The notes under the pieces: generated by a model | Databases searched by the model: none | What the model saw: the letters and a program-made list of their open reading frames with translations, nothing else | Told to the model about the DNA's origin: nothing | Shown: positions 11,121-22,096 of the stretch, in pieces | Layout: each line of letters starts with the position of its first letter | Position numbering within the stretch: the first letter of the stretch is position 1 | Program-made: the position numbers and the translations under genes | Origin: Ehretia macrophylla | Lineage: Eukaryota > Streptophyta > Magnoliopsida > Boraginales > Ehretiaceae | Direction of reading: 5' to 3' | NCBI GenBank assembly: GCA_037974665.1 | Contig: CM075768.1 | Coordinates: 9,787,001 to 9,851,000, forward strand | DNA length: 64,000 bases

Positions 11121-11770
11121 TTGTTTGATACATGATTAGAACTACTAGGTTATTTAGATTAGTACGTGTTGATGTTTTTTGGAGCTATTTGTGAATAGGC
11201 TCGTATAGGAAAATGTATTAGTGTCTTATGATTAGATCATGAAAATAAAATACTTAAGTACTAGTTTGTTGAGTATCCCAAATTTTGGAATATTATCGAA
11301 ATTAACAAATGCCCAATGTACCGCAATTAAATGGGGTTTCGTAGTGAATAAACTATGCTTTGTTTGACATAGTACTCTTGTTGATTAGTTTGACTAGTCA
11401 TCTTATTTATTTGTGGATCATACTTACCTTAATTTAATTTTATATTGAATAGTAAAATTTCTACTATTGCTAGAACTTTATATATGATATAAGTTGGCTA
11501 GCAACCAAATATTAAAATGTGTTAATTTTTGGATTGTCCTACTTTTATTGAAAAATTTTATAAGGACAAGTAGGATTTTAGGTTGAAGGTAATTTTGTAA
11601 TATATCCTTGCCTTAAAAGGATAAATTTCTATTTTGTGATCAAGTTGCATTGATCTTTCAGATTGTAATTGTTCTTGAAGAAAATGTTTTGTTCAGGAAG
11701 ATGTTGCATTATAAGGAAATGGAAATTGAGGAAGTATCCTCTAAGTTACAAAAATCGCCTAAACCTAAAT
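11121..11770 (+). pseudogene. pol: CopA integrase relic
   Basis: Copia integrase pieces in order: a D-V-F-W block (near 11170, position of the TDVCGP motif), a L-R-S-D-H-E-N-K-like block near 11225-11260 (second catalytic Asp region), and P-Q-L-N-G-V-S near 11310-11335, the conserved GTPQ-NGVSERRNRTLL region with the next two codons now stops. Further on, VLEENVLFRKM near 11670 matches the VFLEKEF block of the integrase-RT linker. Several frameshifts and a deletion of about 60 residues between the first two blocks. Coding is dead; the family assignment rests on motif order. Confidence 0.72.
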
Positions 11771-12120
11771 ATTGAATCTATTCAATACAGTCCAAAATGT
11801 CATCACACAATATCTTTACGAATCTAGTAGAATATAGGGACATCTTCTTTAGGATGCACAAAATTTGTTTGTGTCTTTGAGATACTGATCATTTTGATTA
11901 TCCTATGATTTGTGAATAATTGATATGTGATATCTACTCCAAGAAATGCTTTAATGTAATGCATAATGATTAGACTTCATATATTTCAACCTTATCTGAA
12001 TATTGGATCTTCAAGAAAAGGTTGAGGTTAATGAAAAAGAGCTTGTGACCTTTTTATAGCTAGATTGGTTTCTAAAAGATATCATTAATGACAAAGTGCT
12101 GTCTATGATGAAATATTTTT

Positions 12121-12479
12121 ACCGATATTTGTGCTTGAAGTCTATTCTTATTATGCTAGTCATCATTGCACATTATGTATACTGTATCTTCTAAATGGAA
12201 TTCAAATTTATATTTTTAGTGGACATCTTTTGGAAGACATCCAAATAGAACATTTTTGGTTTGAGTCCATGGATAATAGTAATATATGCATATTTCTTGG
12301 AATCATTGTATTCAATTCAAATAAAATAAAGGAGTTTGATTTTATTAAGAACTTGGATGAACCTTGGGTTTACAGAAGAGTTAGTGGAAGCGCACCACTT
12401 TCTTCAAATTGTATGTTGATGACATGTCTATCATAGTTGATGATATAAGTGATGTGATATCGGTTAAAGTCTAGTTATA
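12121..12479 (+). pseudogene. pol: CopA reverse transcriptase relic, N-terminal half
   Basis: Pieces of copia RT: a LKSI(R)IL-like start near 12133, FLNG-like words near 12190, FESMDNSN near 12265, KEFDFIKNLDEPWVYRRVSGSA near 12330-12390 (equivalent to the FGFIKNEDEPCVYKKVSG region), and the catalytic box Y-V-D-D at 12412-12423, one frame away from the preceding block. A segment between the FESMDNSN and KEFDFIKN blocks (the GLKQASR region) is lost. Interrupted at 12480 by SL2; the host sequence resumes at 20418. Confidence 0.82.
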
Positions 12480-12839
12480 TTAAATGTGAGACCCCGAACC
12501 CTCACGTGCAATTATGTGTTTATTTGATTTTTGCGTACAAATAATGTGGTTATTTAACTTCTATGTCCAAAGAGTTTATGGTTATTCAATTTAGCATTTA
12601 ATATGAATAATTATATGTTTTACAAAAATTTATTAGATTAAAAATGTATTTGAAATTTATTTGATTTGCAAAATGTGTTTTTTCATATTCCTTGACCAAG
12701 TAGGGTCTAAAATGCATATATTAGTTAAAAATAAGCTTAATTGCATCTTTTATCACTGTAGACACTTAATAGAGTTTTATAATCGAAGTTAGAAATGAAA
12801 AAAAGACGATAATTCACTCGTTTGGGCCTTTTAAGTAAC

Positions 12840-14460
12840 TTTGACCATTGATTAACAGTTTTAGCTTAGAAGACCCTAGTTTGACCAAGTCTTTCACCAA
12901 GGTGACCAATTGACTAACCAATGCCCCACCTACTACCTAGCATGCTAAATATAATCTTGTAGTCTTCTAGCACTTTAAAATAACCTAATTAGCTTATCTA
13001 GAATGACCTTGATTCTCGGTTTAGCAATCGTGACTTGAAAGACCTTATTTTAACCTAGGTATGACCAACGCCTTCACTTAGGTTGACCATTTGATCAACT
13101 ACTACTATATACCCTAAGTAGTATGTATAACAAGATAAAATAACAAGGAATAAGAGACCTTAATAGCTGGCCGTAGCAAGATAGAAGAAATGGGGACAGT
13201 TGGCCTTGAGGAGTAATCGTGTTTGTACTAGATGCTTGCCGTGTATCTTTTGTGCTTAGCTTCTTTGACAATTGAACTATATTTGCTAGATTAGTATCTT
13301 CTGATTCCAATAGGATTTAGTAACTAATCATTTAACCAACTAATTCCTATTTAATTTCATAGTAATAGCTAAATCACAAACATTAGTTACTTAACTAGCA
13401 TTAACCTAGTCACTATCTAACTAATTGAGTTAACCTAGGCACTAGCTCCAACTAATACTTAATTTGGCTAAGGAAATAGCAAATGGCAAGGCCTAGTGGC
13501 CGGCCATGTACAAGGAAAAGGGAAAGAATAATGTTGCTTTTAAGTATAAGCCTAGTTTGTCCTAAGGTTCATTATTATTGCTAACACTTGACTCGCATTT
13601 TATCTTGTACACCATCATCATCCCTTATCACACTTAATAAAGAACAACCAGAGGACAAAGGGGGTGGGGTACACGGCCAAGGGAAGCAAGAAAACTCAGG
13701 AAAAGTAGATAAGAGTTTGAGTGCTATCATAGTTTGTCATAAGTTGCAAAAATGACCTTTTTGCCTTGCCTTTGACCCCAATCACTACCACTTGCATTTA
13801 TCACTTATATAATCCTATATTGCACTTATCAAGCAAACAAAATCTGAAATGGGAGGCCACTTGGCCGACCATGCAAGGGAAAAGAGAGAAAATGGCTTAG
13901 CTGAGTGATTTTAGTCATGTTATGTTGTCTTTTTGCTAGCACAATCATTGTACACCACTACCACTTGCACTTAGCCCTTATATAACCTTAGATTACATTT
14001 AAAACTATGGAAAGTGGCCTGCAATAGCCATGTTGGTCGGCCATATAGGTGGGGAAAGAAAGAGGACAAATGTTTTCTTGAAATGTTGAAAAAGCTTGTC
14101 ATAAAATGCAATGATTTCATTTTGTCTTTAGCCCTCCTACCACTGCCACTTGCATGAATCTTTGTACTACATTATAATACACATAACAAACCAAAGAACT
14201 CAGAAAAATGCAGCCCCTTGACTGGCCATGATGATAGAAGACAAGAGAATTGGTGGTTGCTTAGAGTGTTGAGCTAGAATTGTCATAAGAGTCATCATTG
14301 CCTTGACCATCCTAATCAGCCACTTGCTCCACTTGTTTCAGCCTTTTAACCACTATCCATCACACTCATAACGCACTTCAAAATATGAAAAATAGCATGT
14401 CTTGGTCGTCCATATGAAGAGAGAGGGGAGAAAGAGAGACATGAAATAGAGAGAGAAAGA
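12840..14460 (+). repeat. Degenerate ~175-190-bp tandem repeat in SL2
   Basis: Recurring word TGGCCGGCCATG and variants (GGCCAAGGGAAG, GGCCGACCATGCAAGG, GTCGGCCATATAGG, CTGGCCATGATGATAG, GGTCGTCCATATGAAG) near 13498, 13670, 13863, 14037, 14221 and 14404, that is every 172-193 bp. Each is followed by an A/G-rich run and ACCACTTGCA-type words. Two older units around 12842 and 13015 share GACCAA...CCTTCACTTAGGTTGACC. Lies just upstream of the putative donor at 14581. Confidence 0.7.
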
Positions 14461-16734
14461 GGAAAGAAAAACAAGAAGAAAGGTGGGAAGGTGAAGAAAG
14501 AAGCAAATTCTGGAATTTCAGTCAGCTTATGGCCATTTCTCAACCATTTCTTTTGCTATTTCTTGCATTGCAGAGCTAAGGTGAGGGAATAATACATTTT
14601 ATAAAAGGGTCATGAGCATTTATATGTGTTTATCTTGCCATGTATATAGTTAAAAATGAAGATAATGCAAGTTAACTTGAACTAGGCAGTTTGTGCTTTT
14701 CTGAGCAGTGTTTTGTTTTCCACGTTTGACCTAGCAAACCTTAATGTAATTTGACAAATTTTGGATATGTTATACAAAACTTCCAGATGAAAAACTTTTA
14801 TGTTTTAGGAAAAATCAAATTCTGTGGTTAAAGGTGAGTTCTGAGGAAATTTCAGTCCGTACCTACGTGCATGTATAAAATCTGATCTATGGTCTTTGCA
14901 TGGTTGATTTGTGATGGTAGACCTGTATGGTTTTGGCTAATTTTCACCTATATTATGCTATACTTATATTAGAATATATCCCATATGGTTTCATGTGCTA
15001 ATCTTGTGGTTAAGGCTATAAACGAAGGTTATTTCAGCCGGGTACATACGTATGAGTTCATTGAATGCGGATTTTTAGTTTGTTATCTTGCATCCTGAAC
15101 TCGCGTAGTCACTTTGACATAGTAAATATTACCCAAATGAGCCCATTTTTGGACAAGATGTACACAAGACATAATGGAACAAACTTCATGTTGCACGAAC
15201 CATCCAATTCTCACTGGAACCATTTTAAACAAGGCCATTCCAGTGAGTTTCCCGTTCTCGTACTGAGTAGGCAGAATCATGCAATGTTTTTGTAAATACT
15301 ATAACTTACACATTTCAACTCCGAATCCAGATCTGTTTGATTCTAGGACTATCTAGTTTTATTGAACTATCTACCTTTGAAATTTTAGCCATTTCTAAGA
15401 AGTGTAAGGTTGTCAACCGAACTAGAGAATTTACTGTATGTGTTGTTTGTGCTTTTCAGTTGCAATTCTTGAAGTTCTAAGTTCTTGCATGTGTTCAAAA
15501 GTTAATCAATCATGGTTATAAGCTTGTATATGAAGTCTCAATGTGTATATATGCATGCTAGACCTACTTGTACTTGAATTATATGCACAATGGATGTTAC
15601 GAAGGTGTGTTTCACAAAGTTAGGCTTGCATGTTAACTCGGTATGACCTTATCACTTGTTTAATGTCTATTATGCCATTGACATGAACCAATGCTCTAGT
15701 GTGTTCACTATAATTGTTTCAAGAGAAAGGTCAAGCTAAAATAATGCTAAAGGATGGGTGACCTACTTCGTTACCCGATCCTACTTGGTTAATGGCTAAA
15801 TGTCACGCATACGTTGATCAGTCGCTATTGAACCATGATTATATGCTAGCTTATGTGGTCTCATGGTATATTAGTGCATGTTAAATGTCTTATTACATGT
15901 CCCGTATGTGTATAAGGTATTATGTTGCATATTTATGAAGCTAATGAAACATGTTGAATTTGAGTTGTCTATCTTGCATTTTGAAGCCTAGTATGATATT
16001 AAAGTGTATCAATGGCCTAGTGTACTTTTTGGAACTGTTTCAAGAGCAATGATATGTTTTAAGTAACGAACGGGTGACCTACTTTGTTACCTGTTCTTAT
16101 GTACCTAACTGATATTTACCGTAATACGTGTTACTTGTTAAATGTTCATGTGAAAAGCAAAGCGGAACGAAGTGAATACGTGTTTCTTGTTAAATGTTCA
16201 AGTGAAAAGTGAAACAAAATGAAGTGGATAGTTGCAACTATAAAACAGATGCGATAGCATTTGTGTTGCATTGGGCAGTATCGGGCTCGCCAGGCGATGA
16301 CACGACTACCGATGTTTTATTCCTTAACCCGAATGAACGAGGTGTTCATAGGGCGTGGGTCATAGGTAGCATACTTGCAAAGTATTGCTTGGTGTATAGG
16401 GGAAATGATCGTGTTTGTGAGACCCCAGAATTTGCCCTATTTGCAATTACGTGTTTTCACCTGTTTAAATGCTATTAGAATTAGTATATATGTTTATATG
16501 TGAGTTATTAAATGATCTTGCATTAAATGTGCATTTAAAAGACATTTGAAAAATAAATAATTTGACTTTTCATTTTCTTTTGTAAAATTGTGTAGTATAA
16601 CTAGACTATATGTAATTAAATGCTTATGAATAAATGTTGTCCCCAAAAATAGTCTACTAAAAATAGTATTTAAGCTGGATAGTATTAATATTACTGTTTT
16701 GACAAAAATAACTAAAATAGCTTAAGTTATCAAC

Positions 16735-16950
16735 TTTGACCAATACTTCTAGCTTTGACTTTATTAAAATCGATTATTGCATTGACTTTTCATCTACCTT
16801 GACTTTTGAAAAATGTTGACTTTCATTTACTTTGACTTTTTGAAAAATGTTGACTTTTATTAAGTTTGACTTTTTAGAAAATGTTGACTTTTATTATCTT
16901 TGATTTTTTGTAAATGTTGACTTTTTGGTCTCCTTTGACTTTGACTTTTT
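16735..16950 (+). repeat. TTGAC-rich short repeat array in SL3 promoter region
   Basis: About a dozen TTGAC words in roughly 215 bp, most within a loose repeat of TTTGACTTTTTGAAAAATG followed by TTGACTTTTATT, period about 38 bp. TTGAC(C/T) is the core W-box bound by plant WRKY factors (established knowledge). It lies about 500 bp upstream of the TATA-like box. Confidence 0.7.
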
Positions 16951-17440
16951 ATATTATTTCACCAAACTAGGTATATTAAATACTACTCCTGTTACATGAA
17001 ATATGTGGATTCATAAAATTTTCATAAACATTTTTAGAGAAAATTTTATTTAAAGTGCCATTCAATGGCATTTGAAGACCCTTTCGCTAAATTTTTTAAA
17101 CTAGTCTTTTAAACATTTTAAAAACTAGTCCGCCATTATTAAAAGACCCGTGATTTATTAAAAATTATTTATGAAACAGATTAGGAATTTAAAATAGACT
17201 TTTCGGGCGAAAAAGTAGTATTTTTAAGCTAAAATAGTGATTTCTACTCAAAACGATTCTTGCATTGACTTTCATTGACCTAGTATATATTAAATACAAA
17301 TTATATTTCATTTTAAATATTTCTAAAATGGTACAATTGAAAAATGCATTGAAAATGAGGGTTAACATAGTCTTTTGCATTATAAACTTAATTTTTGTCA
17401 AGTTTGACCATTTAGTCTTGTTTTGACTTTTCAGTTAACT

Positions 17441-17447
17441 TATATAT
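17441..17447 (+). promoter_or_regulatory. TATA-like box of SL3
   Basis: TATATAT, 207 bp upstream of the donor at 17648, the same spacing as in other LTRs here. Confidence 0.5.
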
Positions 17448-17647
17448 TAACAATTTCAGCCAAAAATACCACAAAAAAACCACAAAACCGTGAGCTCTTG
17501 AGGGAGAAGAAAGAAGGCATTTTCAAGGTTTTTCAAAGTATTTTTCTCATAGATTTTGCATTTTAAAGTCGAATTGAGTCATTCAAAGCTTTATTTTTCT
17601 TGTTGGCCATCCATTCTACCTATTTCTAGCCTTATTTTGCATCAAAG

Positions 17648-18816
17648 GTGAGAGAAAAATTCTAGATCTTAAAATGCTATTTTATGTCATTTTCATATAA
17701 TTGAATTTTTATCTGATGAAATGTTAAATTGTTATTAGATTATTGCTCAGTAGATGCCAAGGATCATTTATGTGCGTTTTTATGAGTTTTGAACGGTAGT
17801 AGCATGTATTTTTATTTTCTGGGTATTAAAGTTGAGTTATTGGCTTATTGATGAATAAATGGAGTTGTTGTGGTTGGAATTGATTGATTGTTGCTTCTAA
17901 AAGTTTGTTAATTATGGGGTAGTAATGGTGTAATGCTGAATTTTTGATTTGGATGTCATAGCGAAAGTCCAAAAAATTCAGCCATGATGCATTGAGGAAT
18001 TAGGGTTGTTGGGCTTGTATTGGATGACTTTTGGTTGAGTTTTGTTGGGGTTAATGTAGATGCATGAGTGGGTGAGTGATAGGAAGTGGTTTAGAGGTTA
18101 TTGGATTAGTAGATTGTAAGTTATGATTGTTGGAAGTTTGTGTAGTCTTTCTTTAAATGTTGAAATATTGTCTATGGTTGTTTGGGTGGTGTTTGAGTAG
18201 TTGAATCTTGGGTTGTTGTTGGTTAGATTCGGGATTAGTTGTGTGGTTAAATGCATGTTAAGTTAGGTAACCTACTTTGTCATCTAACATAGTTGTTAGT
18301 TGTTTATTTGACTAATTAATGTTATGTTATTGAAATGATATTAAATGATTGATGATTGATAATGTTGGGAGATAGACAACCTACTTTTGTTGTTCTCTCG
18401 TAATATGAACGTTTATTATTATTGTCATGAGTCTTGATAGTGTGTGCCACCTCTCGGGCAGCATTGGGCTGTCGGGTTGATAATGATATGACTATCATAG
18501 ACTACCCCTAGCTCGCATGGGCGGAGATGCCATGGAGGGAGGGGTTAGATGAGGTACCTCGGGTGTGTGTTATGGGGAGTTATAAGAAGATGGTTGAGAT
18601 CGTGATAGCGTATGGAGCTACACCAACTAGAGTATCATTTTTCAAATGAATGGTTATTTATGTGAATGAATTGACTTGTTAATGTTGAATAAGTTATTTG
18701 AATGTATTGCTTATATGGTGGTTTACGAGTGTAAGTAAATGTTTTCACCAAATCTATTGAATTCCTCACTGGGTTTGTTTTATATAAGCTCACTCTCATT
18801 CGTTTTCTGCAATCAG
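17648..18816 (+). other. Putative LTR-leader intron of SL3
   Basis: Donor CAAAG|GTGAGAG at 17648; acceptor TTTTCTGCAATCAG|G with AG at 18815-18816; length 1,169. Contains HP1 (18368-18399, CAAC/GTTG), HP2 (TGATAGT 18435-18441 with ACTATCA 18491-18497), HP4 (GGGUUU 18771-18776 with AAGCUC 18786-18791). Confidence 0.55.
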
Positions 18817-20417
18817 GTGTTACTGAACAGGATTTTGGGTACATGCCTTAGGAAGCTGAGAATGTGCCTTATGTGGACGAGTCTTATATACCAAAGTCAT
18901 GTCTATGAGCTTGTCTTAGTTCTTGTAGTATGATGTATTGTATAACTTAGTTAAAGATAAAGACGTATATAATGCTAGTTTAGTAGTCTTTCTTTTGAAC
19001 ATGATTAGTTTGCTAGACTGGTTTATAATCTATTTTGCAAATGTATGATATAGCTTATGTATGATGTTGGAACGGAGGCGTATAACTTATGAATGAATTG
19101 TTGAAAGAATGTTTAATATATGGATATGGTTGCGTTGTATGTTGTTAACATGGTTGTGGAGTTGTTGTTGATCTTTGGAGTTGGTTGTATGAAGTTTTAA
19201 AGGGTTGGTTTAGAGCCCTGACGTTCGTGTTACTATCGTTATACTGCCAAAATTCCATTGCGTCCTGACTGATCATAGGTGGGATCGAGTTGGGGTGTGA
19301 CAATATTGGTGATATAAGGAGATGGCATCAGCGAAGCACAACGAATGTATCCTTAATGAATGTTTATTTACCTTGTATTATTTGAGCGATTATACTTGTT
19401 GCATGAATTTGTTGCATGGCATAGTTCCAAAAGGGTTTTCATAAATAAAACGAGATTCAAAACCTCCCTAGCCCATTTTCTTCGCTGAATTGATAAAACT
19501 CATTCCCGTTTGCTAATATTTCAAGTGAGCCTAAAATAGAGTATGTGCAGTACGTGTCTGAGGAGGCCGAGGTTGAACTTGATGTTTGATATGCTTGTGG
19601 AATGTTGTTATATTGACTTGGATATGCACCTGTTGTGTTTAGGATTATGTTTGTGCATGTTAAGTGATAACACTTTTAATTGGTTGTGGTAGACTCTTGG
19701 AGTGGGATATTAGCCTACTTGGCATGATTATGTTTGCTAGACTTGCTATGGTACATATTGAATCTAGTACTCGGATTTATATTTAACTTGTGTTCTTATC
19801 TTAGGATTTTGAATTATAGCTTTACGATATGTACATATATGCAAGTTCAAGGTTCCTAGAATTAGCTATTTCTCTTTAGGCTTCTATCCAATACTTAATT
19901 ACGGTGTCAGGCCATAACAGGTGAAATCGTGTAGTTCTGGATCTAATTAACGTTCCTCACTATATTACCGCTAAGTCAATTACATTTTATAGCCATGATG
20001 TTGTAGCTACAAATCGAATTTCAATTTCAAAAGAGCTTAGGCTACAAGAAATGGTTAGAAATAATACTAAGTAAGTTAAATCACCTAAAGAAGATGCAAA
20101 GCTTACGGAGTATACTAAGGAACATGGCTTTAGCTTAAGTTGTAGCTAAGTGTTATAACCAGTGACCAACAGTCGGTCCAAATTCTTTAGGAGCTATCTT
20201 TGTAAAACGTACTTCTTGATAATGAAACGATGGCATGAGACCTAGCACTTAGCAGTACAAAAGCCAACGCAATGAGCCTTAGCGGACTTAGGAGGTGTGA
20301 TCTTCTTAAGCCTGTGGCATCACGATCCCATATTGAATGGTGTAGATATAATTTGGGGCTATTAGAATTGCGGTGGTATCAGAGATCATGTTAACGAAAG
20401 GGGGTCGTGACATTAAA

Positions 20418-21329
20418 TGTTTTCCATATGGAATGTCATTTGTATCATGAGAATTCACAGCTATAGTGATAGTACAAGTAGATTCCTTGACATATTCCAC
20501 TTATTGTACATAGAGTAATCTTGAAGCTGTTCAAGATGAATTTTTGAAGAGAATTCGAAGGGAACTATTGTCTTTGAGACAATAAATCCATCTAAAGAAA
20601 TATTTTTCTTGAAACTCTAGTTGCATAGCAAATTTGTGATGAAGCCATCTTATGCTTCAGCAATAAGTAGCTTCATATTTGTTATACCATGTACAAAGTT
20701 TAACATTGCGCAAACTGTAAAGTGTTACGAGTGAATGTCAATCTAAGCCAAATTAAGAATGTTGGCTAATACTATTATATATATCCTAAAGTACTTTTGA
20801 AGCACTTAAGATATAATTTTTGGTTCATGGAGGGGTAAACTCCGTGGTGACGGATTTATTAATTTAGATTTTTGATCTGAAATTAATAATAGAGTATCTA
20901 TTTTGGGGTTCATGTTCAGTTGTCATGGGAGCACAGTTAGTTAGAAAGGTTCTGAGCGAACTGTATATTCCATTACATACATTTTGTCCTTTGTAATATT
21001 TAATATTGCAAAAGAAGTTGTTTGCAGTGAAATAATCATATGAGCTAATAGTGGTTCTTACCATTAAGTTGTGACGCTTTTGTATTACGACTATAATGGA
21101 GGTATTGCACAAGCTTAATGGAATCCGGGACTTATTGTATGTCCAAACATTTGGAAAAGTGTTTCCATCTTTATATGTTGTATATGTAGCCTAAAATAAT
21201 ATTGTGATATGTTATTGCGGAAAACGACCATATCTCTTGATGTAGTTGATCCACTTACCATAGTTATGAATCCGTCATAGCTAGGTCCTTGTCTTGAGAA
21301 GATAAATATGCGATATCATTAAGTGTTAT
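20418..21329 (+). pseudogene. pol: CopA RT C-terminus and RNase H relic
   Basis: Continues CopA after SL2. Readable blocks: ILKYF-STKDIIFGSW near 20790-20830 (copia ILRYLKGTKD), a GF-NLDF-like block near 20850 (GY-DSDYAGD), RVSILGFMFSCHGSTVS near 20890-20940 (RRSTSGYVF-LGG-VSW), and YYDYNGGIAQA near 21085-21120 (the CDN-GAI-LA RNase H active-site block). The C-terminal SLDVVDPLT near 21237 matches the DNIADPLTK tail of copia Pol. Numerous stops. SL4 interrupts at 21330; the few remaining bases before the PPT are at 23933-23958. Confidence 0.75.
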
Positions 21330-22096
21330 TGTGAAACCCCAAATTTTTGACCTTATCTCGTTTTACGTGTTTTATTCTCGTTTTGCATGAATTGACCTGT
21401 CTATGTGCTACATGACTTAGAATGTGATAATTTTGATATCAATACTCTTAGAACATGCTAAATGTGCATTCATGAAATTTTCATCAAAAACGGAGTCAAA
21501 AATTTTATCGTCGATTTTTAATGAATAGTATTTTTGAAACACGTCCGCTAAAATTTTGAAACTAGTCTTTTTAACCCTTCTAGACCTAGTCCATGGACTT
21601 TAATAGACCTATGTTTGATGAAAACGGTTTTAAAATTGGCTTAGGAATTATTAGGGTTTTTACACCGACTTTTGCGAAAATCGAGTTATAAGCCGACTCG
21701 GGTAGAATTGTTTGATTCTAAAACTTCTTGTCACCTAAAAATAACCCACTTGAGATAACTTGGGTGTTGCATAATTGTTTTGAGCATTGGTGATCAAGAA
21801 AATGCATTTAAAGACAAGAAAACACTAAAAATACTAAGTTTTTAACTTTGACTTTCATTTAAATGTTGACCACCTTGCTCATAAGTAGTTACACACATTA
21901 AAACAAGCCAAAAACACCACAAAACACACACAAAACCGTGAGTTCAAGGGGGAGGAAGAATAAGAGCATTTTCAAGGTTTTTCAAAGTAATTTTCACATA
22001 AAAACTTCATTTCAAGGCCAAATCATTTCATTCAAAGCTTAATTTTGCTTGTTGGGCATCCATTCTACCTATTTCTAGCCTTGGTTTGCATCAAAG

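Larger units (their letters stand above)
16416..19302 (+). mobile_element. SL3: solo LTR inside SL2
   Basis: 2,887 bp, TGTGAGACCCCAG ... TTGGGGTGTGACA. Flanks GTGTT (16411-16415) and ATATT (19303-19307) match at 3 of 5, the two differences being G-to-A; probably a decayed TSD. Close to SL1 and SL4 in both ends. It carries a TTGAC-rich array (16735-16950), a TATA-like box and an intact donor/acceptor pair. Confidence 0.84.
14581..19525 (+). other. Putative LTR-leader intron of SL2 (split by SL3)
   Basis: Donor GCTAAG|GTGAGGG at 14581; acceptor AG at 19524-19525 after GCTAATATTTCAAG. About 2.05 kb once SL3 is removed. HP1 occurs twice: 15752-15782 (GGAT-GGGTGAC / GTTACCC-ATCC, with an extra G) and 16068-16096, an 11-bp stem around loop CTACTTT with two G-U pairs. 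HP4 near 19476 is decayed. Confidence 0.5.
12485..20412 (+). mobile_element. SL2: long solo LTR in CopA RT, perfect TSD
   Basis: Starts TGTGAGACCCC, ends GGGGTCGTGACA, flanked by TTAAA at 12480-12484 and 20413-20417. With SL3 (16416-19302) removed it is about 5.0 kb, the longest LTR here. No internal coding region or second LTR, so it is a solo LTR left by LTR-LTR recombination. It contains a ~180-bp degenerate repeat array (12840-14460), donor 14581, two HP1 hairpins, and an acceptor at 19525. A PBS-like word occurs at 20374-20384 just before its end. Confidence 0.88.

Noticed and set aside
12131-12436. 101-codon open frame as a separate gene
   Set aside because: It is a frame of the CopA RT relic (KEFDFIKN-DEPWVY block), not an independent gene.
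14346-14543. Minus-strand frame rich in F, S and P, resembling a signal or membrane peptide
   Set aside because: Translation of a purine-rich (GA)n stretch inside the SL2 repeat array.
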